From Datura wrightii (Eukaryota; Streptophyta; Magnoliopsida; Solanales; Solanaceae), in assembly GCA_035772735.1 (NCBI GenBank), contig JASDFA010000016.1:171311001-171375000 (forward strand): 64,000 nucleotides of DNA. The letters run 5' to 3'. Shown here one piece after another: positions 39,501-52,200 of the stretch. Positions within the stretch are counted from its first letter, which is position 1. Every line of letters starts with the position of its first letter. Both the position numbers and the translations under genes were made by a program. Below the pieces are notes generated by a model. It was given only the letters and a program-made list of their open reading frames with translations, made no database searches and had not been told where the DNA came from.

Positions 39501-42500
39501 ATTCTGGCAATCTTTTCAGAAAGGATTAGGGACACAGGTTAGCTGAGTATAACATTCTATCCCCAGATGGACTGTCAGGAAGAACGCACAATTCAGACGC
39601 TCGAGGATATGTTACAGGTGTGTGTGCGCTAGACTTTGGAGGAAGTTGGAACGAGCATATACCCCTTATCGAATTTGCATACAGTAACATTTATCACTTT
39701 GCAATTTAGATGGTGCCTTATGAGGCCTTATACGAGTGAAAATGCAGGTCCCCTATCGGGTGGTTCGAGGTAGGGGAGTTAGAGTTGGTTGGACCTGATA
39801 TGATTCACCAGTCAGAAGAGAAAGTAAAACTCATCAGAGAGCACTTGTTAATAGCTCAGAGTCGCCAGAAGTCCTATTATGATGTACGGCGTAGAGACTT
39901 GGAATTTGAGGTTGATGATTGGGTATTTATCAAGGTTTTGCTAATGAAGGGCGTGATGAGGTTCGATAAGAAAGGCAAGCTTATCCCTAGATTTATTGGC
40001 CTATATCGAATCCTCTGAAGGATAGGCCAAGTGGAATATGAGCTGGAATTGCCTCCAGATCTAGAACTGTCCATCCAGTCTTTCACGTGTCAATGTTGCG
40101 AAAATGTATAGGGCACCCGTCCCGAGTTATGCCAGTTGAGGACGTCCAAGTTACTGAGGAGTTAGCCTACGAAGAGGTTCCAATTGCCATACTAGATCGA
40201 CAAGTTCATTAGGTTAAGGACTAAAGATGTAGCCTCTGTTAAAGTACTATGGAGGAACAGGAATAAAGAAGAGATGATCTGGGAAGCTGAGGATGATGTG
40301 AGGTCTAGATATCCTTACTTGTTCCAAGATTGATTCAGATTATGCAATTAAGGTGATGTTACTATTCAATTGTTATTTTATTGCTTATGTTATCAGTACT
40401 ACTTAGTTAGCTACCTTTTGGTTGTGAATAGCTGTTTATAGCGTCTAGTGAGGTGCCTATGTTGGGCTTTTCTGCATTTCAGGTTTTTGAATAGTCCATA
40501 TTATAGAAGAGACTCTGCCTAAATTTTTCTAAATATTGCTTAAAAAAGTTAACTCCTATAAGCCTAAAGATGACATTCGAGGAAAAATGTTCCTAAGGGG
40601 GGAGAGGATGTTACACTCTGTAAAATGTTATCGGTTAGTAGGCGTACGTGTGGATTTTTGATGAGTAAAGAGAGCTCGATGCATGTGGAAAAAGCTTCGG
40701 AAGCAGGGTCAGGCGAGGCAGGCTGCAAGGGGCCAGCGCGACGCGCCAGCCGGTAGTGCACTAGCCAGCGCGGTGCACCAAGCCCGCTGGTGCTTTGGGA
40801 GGCGCAACGCAGCAGAGGGGTTGGCGATTTGGGCAGCGCGGGGCGCCCCCTGCCACCACCCAAGGATATATATATATAAGCCCCAATTCAATTCAAATCA
40901 TTTACAAGTGAAACCCACAGCTGAGAATAGAAGAGCATGTAAGTTCTGTTGATTTTTCATCTAATTACACTACCAAATGCCGTCAAATCAGAAATTAACT
41001 TCGGGTAACGAGTTTTAGGCCTGCAGGAAGCATTACTACAGAGTTATTTCTTTAAAATTCTCCTGGCATATTGGAACTTCGTCGAGTAAAAGTTTTCAGA
41101 ATTTCTCTAAATTGAATCCTAAATGGCCACAGGCGTTAGGTAAGCATTTCTCCCTTTTGAACTCTCAGAAAATTATAGGTTTTCGGCTGAGTTATTCGAA
41201 GTTGGATTATAGTTGATATGATTATTGAAAGTCATTGTTATTGGTCGAGTTTAGTATTGGAATTAGTCCTATTCTCTCAGTATAAAGGTTACAGTTGGAA
41301 AGAACTACCGATTGCAAGTTAAATCTCGCCAGTTAAATCAGAAATCAACATTCGAGGTATGTTAAGGCAAATTCCTTCGGAAAGTTATTCCTGTCGTGTT
41401 GTAATACGACTTGGACTCTCATAATAATGCCAGAAGCATGATTGTTGTGGTTAGATGCTATTATTAGTATGAGATTAGCGTTCTCTGTTTAGATTGGGAT
41501 TGACCTTGCCCTATATAGCCTTTCGTGATCAACCCTAGGCTTACTAGCTGTATTGTTGCCTACGGGGCTATATAGATCGCTCTAAGGAGCTAGATGTTGT
41601 CCCAAGGGACTACACAGAGGCCCAAGGGCCATATTACAGTCCATCCCATGGTTGTACTATTATTCTTATGTCGTATCGGCATCACTGTCCCTCGTCGAGC
41701 TTGGTGCCCAGGGTGCAGTTATTAGGAGTCCACTAGACTCAGACACAGCTAAAAATTAGGAGCCGAGTGGGCTTAGTTACAGATCCAGGGGACCGGTAGG
41801 TTGGCTATAGTTTCCTGTTGACTCATTTTGACCTAGTTAGGGGTATATAGATTGAAGTGAACTCGCCAGGGCTTATAGGGGCCCCGGGCGGGTTATTCTG
41901 TGTTGGTTGTACCTTTCGGGATTATGGGGCCAGGTAAGGTTCTTGTTTGCATTACTTATTGTTAGTTATACAGCGGGTTGTAAAGCTAGTCGGGTTGTAT
42001 CTCTATCCCTCCTATCGAAATGTTTTCAGTTTCATCATCAGTATTATTCAATAATTTTCATTTACTGCCTTACATATTCGGTACATATTGTACTGATGCT
42101 CATCTTTGGGGCACTTAGACGCAGTTCAGGACCTCCCTAGTCATCAGCAGAGTCAGCAGTCTAATTAGCTCCTTTTTCCCGGAAGTTGTTATTTAGAAGG
42201 TTTGTTCTTTTGTTGTACAGTTTATGGGTAGGTTGGGGCCTTGTCCCGATCATTATTCCATCCTTAGAGGCTTGTAGACTACAGATTTTCAATATTAGTT
42301 TTGTTGTTGGCCGTGTAGGGCTTATGTATGTTTTTTGTTGCGTAATGGTCGTGTGGGGCCTAGTTTAGCTATTAGTTAGCGGCCTTATCGGCTATAGTAT
42401 AGTTCTGATTGCCTGTTTTCATTATGACATAACTAGAAAGCATGGTAGTCTTGTCGGCCCGCATAGGATCCCCTTTACTGCGTGTTGCTGGTTAGCTGTT

Positions 42501-45500
42501 TTATTTTTACAGGTAGCTATACGGCCTTGTCGGCCGGAGGCTGTGTTTACAGCTGAGATATAACTCATCATTTTCTTGATTTGAATAGCAGGCATGCACA
42601 AGAAGTTCATAAGCCCAGTCAGGTCAGTTCAGATCCCAATATAGCACCGGGTGCCAGTTATGCCTCCCAAGGTGGGGCATGATATTTATAATCCTGGATT
42701 ATGAAGCAGATGCAACAGTTTTCCTCATTTTGGGGAGAGGATTCTTAACCACCGCTGATGTAATTATAAAGGTGAAATCTGAAAAGATGTCGATGACTGT
42801 AGATGGTTAGGAGGTAGTCTTTGATGTGTTTAGAGCGGCCAGGTAGCCACCTGATTATGAGGACTTCACAATGAGACCAACGATAGAGCCTGGGGGGTTT
42901 AAGCAAGCAATTGAGCAGTATGCGATATATGAAGTTCAGCAGGTTATCCTAATCATCTACTAGATATAAGGAGTGAAAAGTCTTGCATCGTGCCACAACG
43001 TTAAATCAGGCATTGCACGGGAGGCAACCTGTGAATGTCGTGCTACAACTATAACTATGGCGCTTGGTGGGAGAAAACCCATCTTTCTAATATTTTTTGG
43101 TTTTGCAAAAGATGAATAGGGCTTTTGAGGCAAAAAGTGCTGGGAAATACTTGGTGTGGGCCGCCAGGTATTAAACATTAGAAATTTTTTTTTTAGGTTG
43201 GTGCATTTGGGGGTGCGTCACGCCAGAATCACGCAGAGGTCAAGAGAAAGGTATTCTATAGAGCATCGGCTATGCTGCCTTTATCATTGTGCCAAGTGGC
43301 TAATTCAGTGATGGAGATAATAAGAAGATAGAAAAAAGCAAGTCATGGAGGGTTTAAAAGGAACTCATCGTGGTCTTTGGAAGGCCAGCCCATCCTTTTA
43401 GAGATATAATCCTAGCTATGCTCCTTAGATTCATGGAGCTCAGAACCCCTTAGACCTAAGACTAAATTTTGACAACGGAAGGGGTCCAGGCGTGGATAAT
43501 CAGGAAGATAGACTCTTGAAATAAGATTAAACTTTCTTTACAACTATTTTCTAAAGAAAAAAGACTGTAGAAAGAGAAAAGGGCCACTTTCCACAACATT
43601 TCCATTCTTCCAGTAAAGTAGCGTTGCAAAGAAGATGCTTGGTGTGATTGTAGACATATTTGTCAATCCACAAATGACCCCCTTCGTCCAAATTTGAATG
43701 AACACCTTTCACTCATTGGGACTTAACTATGAATAGCTTCACTCAAATAATTTGAGGAGCGTACACTTGAATGAAATGATGGGGAGTGAGGTCGAGTCCT
43801 AAAGCCAAGGCGATGACCAGAAGATAAGAAGATGCTTTCCAGATAGTTGAAGCCACCTGGCCGATAGAGATGGTGTATCTCTCACACAGTTGGATGGTGA
43901 ACCTGAACATAGGGCCCCATCCAAATCCCATGGTGAAAGGGTAAGTATACACCCTGAATCCTGTCTTAGAAGATGAAATGTTCTCCGAAGGAAGGGGAGG
44001 AGAACATCGATATCATCGGCCCAACTGTAGCCAATTTTGATTTGAGGTATGTTACCTTTGTCGACTGCAAAAACAAAGTGGATGACTGAATGGGTTCTCG
44101 AAGATGCTGTTTCATCCCCAAAGAAATAATGGAAGCAGTACTTTTTGAACTTAAACTTCTTAGGGGTCACCAAGTTAATCATAGAATCGACCTCCTCCAG
44201 ATCTTCCACCCATAGACTGAAGAGCTCACCCGTCAAAGGAGCATAAAAAATGGCGTCACCATCTACAGCGGGAGCATCTATGCTTGCACTAGCATTCTTA
44301 ATGATAGTAGCAGTAACACCACCTTTAAAAGCAGAAAAGGCATCCGAACATATGACTGCAAGCAGGATTTCTTTTTACGAATAAAAGAAAGGGCAAAAAA
44401 TGGTGAATACCAGAAAGAAATAGTAAGAGGGAGTCTTATTTAGACAATAAAGGGAGTGACACAAACCGGGGGCTTTTTTATAAGGAGGGCTAGCGATATT
44501 TGAGTACTCCTAGGTCCCATTAAGGTCGTCCGAAGGCTACACATGTCTGTGAGTATCAAAGGGGAAGGAATGGAACGCATGATGATAAGGCTGTCACATC
44601 GAGTTTTTCAATTAGAAGAGTTTAAAAGGTAATTGTTTTTTCTGCTTCTTAGAGCCGCATCACTTCGCCTCCACAAAGTGGAGGGACTATCTATATGGGG
44701 GACAATGAAAGTGAACTCATGGATCACAAATAGTTTCTGAATGAGGCACCAAGAGCATGAGGGCTGGGACAGGATAGCATTTTTCCCTAAGACAATAACA
44801 ATGGAGTTATCATCTCATAAATAATAAGGATCGGGGAGACATCGTCCCCGATGATGTGGCGTAAATTGAAGCTAGGTGTACACCTAAAGGTTTATTCCTC
44901 TCTCAACACAAATATCTATTGGATCTTTTGGAACGTGCCAATATGTTGAATGCCAATGTTGTCTCAATGCCATCATCACAACCTTTGGCATTATGATATC
45001 CCACATCTCAGTAATACAACTACTTATTGAGCATACCTCAATAGCCTCCAATATTTTCAATTCATGAGATCATGCATTTCTTTTTTGTCAATAAACTTGT
45101 CCATTTCTCCACCTAGCTCACAAAGCTTCATTGTACTTCCCTTCAATGAGTCTTATGTTACTTGAAAGGCACGTCTGAATATGAATTATTTTATAGTCGA
45201 CACTCTCCAACGTATCTCCATGTTTTTTTTGTTGACATTGAATAGGCGGAGAATCATGACAAAGCTCTACCAACATAAATGAGATGTTTATGGGTCGTAA
45301 CTTTATCTCGTGGTTTCCCCACAAGCTGCAGTCTGTAGCTCGATCATCTACAGAGGTTGAATACCAATCAGTGCCTCTACCACTACTGCAGTTTGTTGAC
45401 AAACTTTTCAGGAACTTTCTATTTCATTTCCCGATGTTCCTATGATCTAATTGTGATAATCTTTGGGCCACTTATGTGTGACACTCTAGTGTTCCACTCT

Positions 45501-48500
45501 AAAATGAAACATATTGAAGTTCACTACTGTTTTGTTCGCTCCAAGATTATTGCTAAGGTTCTTCCTGTATCGCACATCTCATCTAAATATCAGTTGGCCG
45601 ATCTCCTAACTAAATTGCTCCGGTGAAAAGATTTTGAGCATTTTCGTGTCAAAATTGGTGTTTCTCTGCGACACTATATATTAAGGGGGCATAATAAGAA
45701 AACCAGTACCAAGACTAATCTAATTGATAGTTGTTTTCATAGTTAGCTTCATTTTGATCTTCTTTATATTGTTTCTTAATGTATCTGATTTAGTATTTAA
45801 TTCTTTTCTTCTATGTTGTATATTTCCCATTACCATCATCCTTTGTACTATATATAAATACAACTAATATATATAAATGGAATAGCTTAAAAGACCTTTA
45901 TACTTTTGATGGATTGAAAATTGGACCCTGTACTTCACTACATTTCATACAAATTTCTGAACATGTTTAAAATAAATATTTTAAACCCTTTTGAATTTGT
46001 GCGACGCTCACTCATTTAACGTGGATGATAAATCAGCATCCATATCAGATTCTATGACAAACTAATAATTTAATTTTACATTATTTAATAAAATTTTAAT
46101 TTCATAAAAAAACAAAGAAAAAAATTAAATTAAAGGAAACCCCTCCTTTCTTTTTCAAACCTACCCACCGCTCATCCTTCTTGGAAGAATCATGAACACC
46201 AATACCATTACCACTAATATCGAATTTTTTACTAAAAAAATCTATTCATTGAAAATTTAATAACAAATGATTAAAAATTTAAGAAAAAAATTACCCATTC
46301 TAAATTGAAAACTGAGAATCCAAAAAATTTTAAATTTTAAAAAAGATTTGAAAAATACTGTGGCGGGTGGGGGGTTCGTCAAAGAAGAAGAGAGAAGGGT
46401 GAGGGATAGGGAGCTAAAGAAGAAGAGAGGGGGGTGGAGGCTGAAAAAGAGAAGGATTTTTTCATTATTATTGTTTTTTTTAATTTTATAGTTTAAATAT
46501 TTTTTTAATATAAAATATTGTATTTATTCGCTTCTGGACGTGTGCAATCCCACATTGTATTCAACAACTATAAATGTCACATAATCTCATCAACGTTAAA
46601 GAGATTTAAAATATTTATTTCAGACATGCTGAAGAGTTTGGAGGAAACCTAATAAAATACACTTCAATATAGCATAAATATAAGAATCTCTCAAGTTATT
46701 CCCTATATATTATGAAAAGCTTTCTTTTTCATTCAACACTTTATAGTGGAAACATTGCTTGGTGATTGTAGTCATTAGTAAAGGGTGGAATCAAGGAAAA
46801 TTATAGCGAAAAATGACTTGACTCCATCCCCAATTTGGTGCAAACTATAATTTCCTTCATGAAAATTTTAACAATTTATGCCACTTAATTCGAATTTCAA
46901 AAATTAAAAAATAATAATAATAGTATAAAACAAATTTGACACTATCCATCCGTATATATAACTTAAAATAATTTGCTAAAGATATTGAAGGAAGAAATGT
47001 GTTGAACATACCAATAAATATCTTTGGGTTTGTAGTCAAAAGCATACTTGAATGTTGTGGCAGTGTATACCATATAGCCTCCAGTTGTATGAAGAACACC
47101 CTTAATTAACATCAATTAAAAGCCATCAAAAATAATGAAGTACATATGAAAATAATTATGGCACAATTAATACATGCCTTTGGTTTTCCAGTACTTCCAC
47201 TGGTGTAAAGCAGGAAAAGGGGATCTTCTGCATCAACCCATTCGACATCACATGTTATTGGATATTTTGGAACAATATCCTGGTAATAATACACAAAATA
47301 TATATAGGAATTATTTAAGATTCCCTAACATAATACACCAATTACTTATATAAATTAATCTAAAGTTGAAGTTGGTTTGGATTAATTAACCTGCCACCAA
47401 ATATCTCTTCCTTCAACTAATTTTGTCATATCTTTCTGTAATGTTGATTCATTCTCAAATGTCAAACACACATCTGCAAGAGAGAGAGAAGGAAAAATTA
47501 GTGCAAGCTAAATTCTATTTATAGATATTAATTAGTAATATTGTGATCGATCATGACCTATGTGGACGGCATTTTGGGTAGATTGTGTTAAGGCAGTATC
47601 AACAATATCTTTGAGAAAAATAGTCTTTGGTCCTCTCCTAACTGCGTTGCACGTTATGACAACCTTAGGCTTGCAATCCACAATCCTCTGTGCAAGAGAC
47701 TCTGCTGAGAACCCTGCAAACACCACCTGTACATACAACTTAGGATCATTATAATCTATGCCTTTGCATTTCTTATATTTTTCAGATTACTATATTCCAT
47801 CAAATATTAATAATGCTATTAAAAACAACATAAAAATTGAGGGTCGGTGTGCAAATATCAGTGCTCTTATTTCAATTTTGAGGACTAGAGACCTTGAATT
47901 TGGGCAATTTTAGAGCCGATCATCATGATTTGACCCGAGTGCAAGATTTTAACCTTAATTTTGATATTTTATCGCTATTTCATTGATTACTTTCCTTTTA
48001 ATTCATATTTGGGTGTTAGAAACTGGAAATTTTCATCTAGATCTAGAAATCATATTTTATTAGTTGAAAGTAAAATTAGACTCATTTTTTTGATGAAATT
48101 TGAGATTTGAGACCCTTATGCTATGGGTAAACTGATTCTGAAATAAAATTATAATTTTGACCTTTGGTATTCAAGGTTGATTTTTTGGATTCAAGATGAA
48201 AGTATAATAATATGGGTGTCTACGAATTTGTATTCTTATGTAGATTATATATTTGAATTGTTTGGCACTGTTCAGAGGCTTTGAGGAAGGGCAAGACTTT
48301 GATCATTTAGACTTTGATTTGAGGTAAGTTGAGACATTCTAGACTCTTATAAAGTGTTTGTGTTGGCAGATGCTTAACTAATGGATAAAGGGTAATGAGG
48401 TCCCTTATAAGTGAGATGAAGAGTACTTATGTAGGTACTCGTATCACGATGTAAGAAAAATGTGGATATTTAATTGACTTGACTGATTTATAACATTAAT

Positions 48501-49237
48501 AGGTATTGAGAACTTGATTAATTGAGCTCTGTAGTTGAAAATTGGCTTCGTGAAATTGTTGATATTCACCACTCCTTATTATTTGTATACTTGAAACACT
48601 AGATTGAATGAAAGGCATCTATATTTGAGCAACTTCTTGTGTTTTCCGAATTTGTATTATTCATTTAGGATTTTCATGTGATATCTCATACATGTTTTAC
48701 TTAGAATGACATTGTAATTATTCTTTGATGGGTTCAGGAGATTGGATTTTAACGGGGTAAAAAATATGATTTTTGTCTGGTGGATCAGCTTTCAGGCAAG
48801 TACATGATATGATGATCATCTGATGGATCTAAAAGACTAGATTCCAGATAGGTAAATAATATGATGATTGTCTGATGGATCTAAAAGACCGTATTCCAAA
48901 TGGATAGATGATATTGCAGCTCATAGGTTGGATCACCCACTAGGGTTTGAGGACCGATTTCCAGTTAATATATGAACCTCGCGATTCCTATTCAGTTCAC
49001 ATCATCCTGGCAGAAGGAGCGTGTATATACATGTTACAAATTTTTGACCACTCTTTTCATGCATATTTTGATTATTGAGGTGATTAAGCTCATAAGTTGA
49101 ATTTGACATTTCATTCCTCATTTTTGATTGACTTGAATGATCAACTCATAACCTATATTGAACCAATGTGCGATGATCTCATTAAATTGTTGACTCCTAA
49201 TATTCAGATATTCATGCACTACGATTGGTTGTTCAAT

Positions 49238-49284
<47 letters not shown>

Positions 49285-52200
49285 TAAACGCCCTTGTCCC
49301 GGGCAGGGGCTGAGCAGCACCCCCAGGCCTTATCATAAATAAAACAGCAAAAATAAGTACATGGAGGGGGACATAAAACCTTACCTCCGATTTAATGGTG
49401 GTTCATAGGTCGGACATCCTGCTAAGGTTGGCCAACCCATCCCCGATACGAATATGGAAACCTAGAAACTATGCACCTACAGGAGAGGACTCCTCTCCAA
49501 TACATAAATTCTAGGAAAGCAGTAAATGAGGGAGACTCTCCCTTTACAAAGAAAGACCTATTCTAGAAAAAGAAAGAAAAGCCTACCTGAAAAGGAAGAG
49601 TTACCAAACAAAAAAATGGTATAGAGACATCCATACCGAGCTTGGATACATACCAAGCAATTCACAGTATCTCATGGTGGTTCTTTGATCCTCCTAGTCT
49701 TCCTTCTTCTGAAGTTAGGCAAGCCCATTTTGTCCGTCGTGAGGTAACCCCTGATGTGTACCGGTAAGTCCTGTAGGCAAGAGAAGTGAACTGCGATAGT
49801 AGTGGTGTGGCTATGTTTAGACAGTGCATCAGCAACGGTATTGCCCTCTCTGAGTATGTGACGACACGAGAAAGTATGAAGCTGTCTGATAGTGTCCTGC
49901 AGTCTGAGAAAAGTGTGGTGTAGATGCCAAGGGGGGGCAAAAGTGCCCCTAATCCAACCAACTAGAAGCTCCGAATCAACCTCGAGGATGACGCCTGAGT
50001 GGCCGTTGTGAAGGCACCAAGTGAGACCTATATAAGATGATTCCAACTCCGCCTGGTTATTTGTCCCTTCCCCAAGGGGAGTAGCATAAGCATGAATCAG
50101 ATCCCCATGACGATCCCTGATGATACCTCCTGCCCCAATCTTTCCCGGATTGCCAAGAGCACTACCATCGGTGTTGATTTTGACCAGTCCAGTAGCCGGT
50201 CTGGACCATTGGACTCTGGTGACTCTAATCTCGTGTGTACATGACTCCACCCTAGCACAAAGTTCTCTCCAGTTTGAAGGCCAGTGTACGTATGGGAAAA
50301 CCGTCGTCAAGAGTTTGTAGATATCACTAATAATACCGTACTTCACCCTCAACAGGTTTGACTGTTTGTAACCATACTTCGCTGCACACCTGTTCTTCCA
50401 AAGGTTCCAGCAAATGAAGATAGGGAGGGCTCTAAGTAGGGTGTTGTGGGGGTCACTACCGGGCTTCTGAGCCCACCAGTGCATTAGGAGGGCCCTGAGG
50501 GGCATATCGCGATGTCTGAAACCCATAGTTGTAGAGAAGGGGGTCCAAACTGCAGTAGCAAAATTACCGGAGACCATGACATGTTGAACATCCTCATAGC
50601 CTTTGTCTCGACAGCAAGCACAATCTGTGTTGGCCTCCGGATCAAACCTCAGGATTCTGGCTGCTGTAGGGAGCTTATTCCTAAGCGCCCTCCACAATGT
50701 AAAGGAGGATTTAAATGGTACATGCTTCTGCCAGGTTCTTCTGTCGATGATAGTGGTCTGTTTGGATCTCCTTATCATCGCCCAAGCCGAAGTAGAAGTG
50801 AAATTACCCGAGGTAGTGGTCTTCCAAAAAGGCTGATCAGGTCTGTCCGGGTGAAATAGAATTGGAGTGTTCATAATTTGTGTGACCAAGTGTTGGGGGA
50901 GCTGCTGTTGTAGCCGATTTATCCTCCACTGACCCTGGTTTAGGAATTCCGAAACTGCCACCTTGCCCGGCCTGCCAGGCAATATCCTATAGGTAGCAAG
51001 AGGTCCAATACCGAGCCAGTTATCCCACCAAAAACTAGAGCTGCCGGAGTAAACCTTCCACAATAGGTTTTCCTCAGCCCTCTGCTTGTTAGTCATGAGT
51101 TTCTTCCAGCTTTGAGAATCACCAGAGTGCCACTTTTTTGAGACCGGATGGGAACGCTGACAGTATTTGGCTAGAAGAAAGTCCCTCCAGAGAGATTCCT
51201 TAGTTCGGAAATTCCACCACTGTTTGAGTTCAAAGGATTTACAAACTTCATGAATCTTCCTGAATCCTACCCCACCTTCATCGTAGGGGTAGCATAAGGT
51301 GTCCCAAGAAGCCCAGTGATACCTCTTTCTACCATTTTTCATGCCCCAAAAGAAGTCAGCTGTTAACTTCTCAATCTCGTCCATAACCGTTTTAGGAGGA
51401 GAGATGGAGCTGAGCAAGTGGATAGGGAGTGACTGGAGAACGTGTTTGATGAGAGTAGCTTTTCCCCCATAACTTAGCATTTTTGACTGCCACCCAGAAA
51501 TCCTTCCTACCACTTTAGAAATAAGATTTGAGAAGTAGACAATCCTCTGTGTCCCGATATATAGCGGGCAACCCAAATAGGTGATGGGAGACTCCTGCTG
51601 TGAAAAACCCGTAACCGCTTTAATAGTAGTGACTGTTGGAGGGTGGGCATTAGCGGGGACCATAAAGTGACTTTTAGATTTGTTAATGAGCTGTCCCGAG
51701 CAACCTTCATAGTCGGTGAGGGTCTGCATAATCAACTCTAGAGATCTCCTCCCCCCTGAGGTGAAGATGATGACATCATCTGCAAAGCTTAGGTGGTTCA
51801 CTTGAGGACCTCTTCTTTCCATATAGAATCCATGGAAGAATTGATTATGGTTCAAGTTGTTCAACATTCTGGAGAGAACCTCTGCCCCTAAAATAAATAG
51901 GGCTGGAGAGAGTGGGTCCCCCTGTTTAAGACCTCTGGTGGAGTGAAAGAAGCCATGTCTAGAGCCATTGATGATGACTGAATACCAGTTATCCGCCATA
52001 ATTCTCCAGAACATGTCAATAATCAGCTCACCAAATCCCATTCTTCGGAGGACAAGGCAGGTGTAGGCCCAGGAGACTCTGTCGTATGCCTTCGCCATAT
52101 CAAGCTTGATAACCACGTTACCCCCAGAATTCTTCTTCTTGATGCTTCGAACAACTTCCTGTGCCAACATGATGTTTTCCGATATGCTCCTTCCCTTAAC

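Larger units (their letters stand above)
33231..42684 (+). mobile_element. Tekay/Del chromovirus (Ty3-gypsy), 9.45 kb, decayed
   Basis: Both LTRs begin TGTTACAC and end near CATGGCA/CATGATA (probably once CATGACA). The primer site is a worn initiator tRNA-Met type. The order is gag, protease, reverse transcriptase, RNase H, integrase, chromodomain, polypurine tract. A 5-bp duplication flanks it. Stops and frameshifts interrupt every domain, and the two LTRs differ at many sites, so the insertion is not recent. Confidence 0.92.
29560..43235 (+). mobile_element. Athila-like gag-protease element without visible pol
   Basis: Order seen: LTR-like region with 61-bp repeats, tRNA-Asp-type primer site, gag, protease (split by the Tekay element), then a short 3' region with a degenerate GTGCCACAACGTTAAATCAG block typical of sequence close to the 3' end in Athila-type elements. 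No reverse transcriptase, RNase H or integrase of this element is seen after the protease. The outer edges are estimates and the 3' LTR is partial or lost. Confidence 0.65.
23481..44864 (+). mobile_element. Tat-lineage Ty3-gypsy element, nested in the copia element
   Basis: The left LTR starts TGTATGGGGGACAATGAGAG at 23481 and the partial right LTR starts TATATGGGGGACAATGAAAG at 44692. Both share GAGGGCTGGG, GTTATCATCTCATAAA and a G/C-rich TCGGGG...CCCCG block. Between them, plus-strand protease, reverse transcriptase, RNase H and integrase remnants occur in that order, and no gag is visible. A hAT MITE and an Athila-like element interrupt its 3' part. The many stops and frameshifts show it is inactive. 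Confidence 0.8.
22728..45870 (+). mobile_element. Old Ty1-copia element, outermost insertion in ACS intron 8
   Basis: Related sequences flank the nest: about 22752-22905 and 45706-45855 share CATAGTTAGCTT(T/C)ATTTTGAT and CATTACCATCA(C/T)CCTTTGTACT. They act as left and right LTRs. A primer-binding-like site follows the left one, and a reverse transcriptase tail, RNase H and polypurine tract precede the right one. Most of the body is occupied by later insertions or missing. It reads antisense to ACS. Confidence 0.75.
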
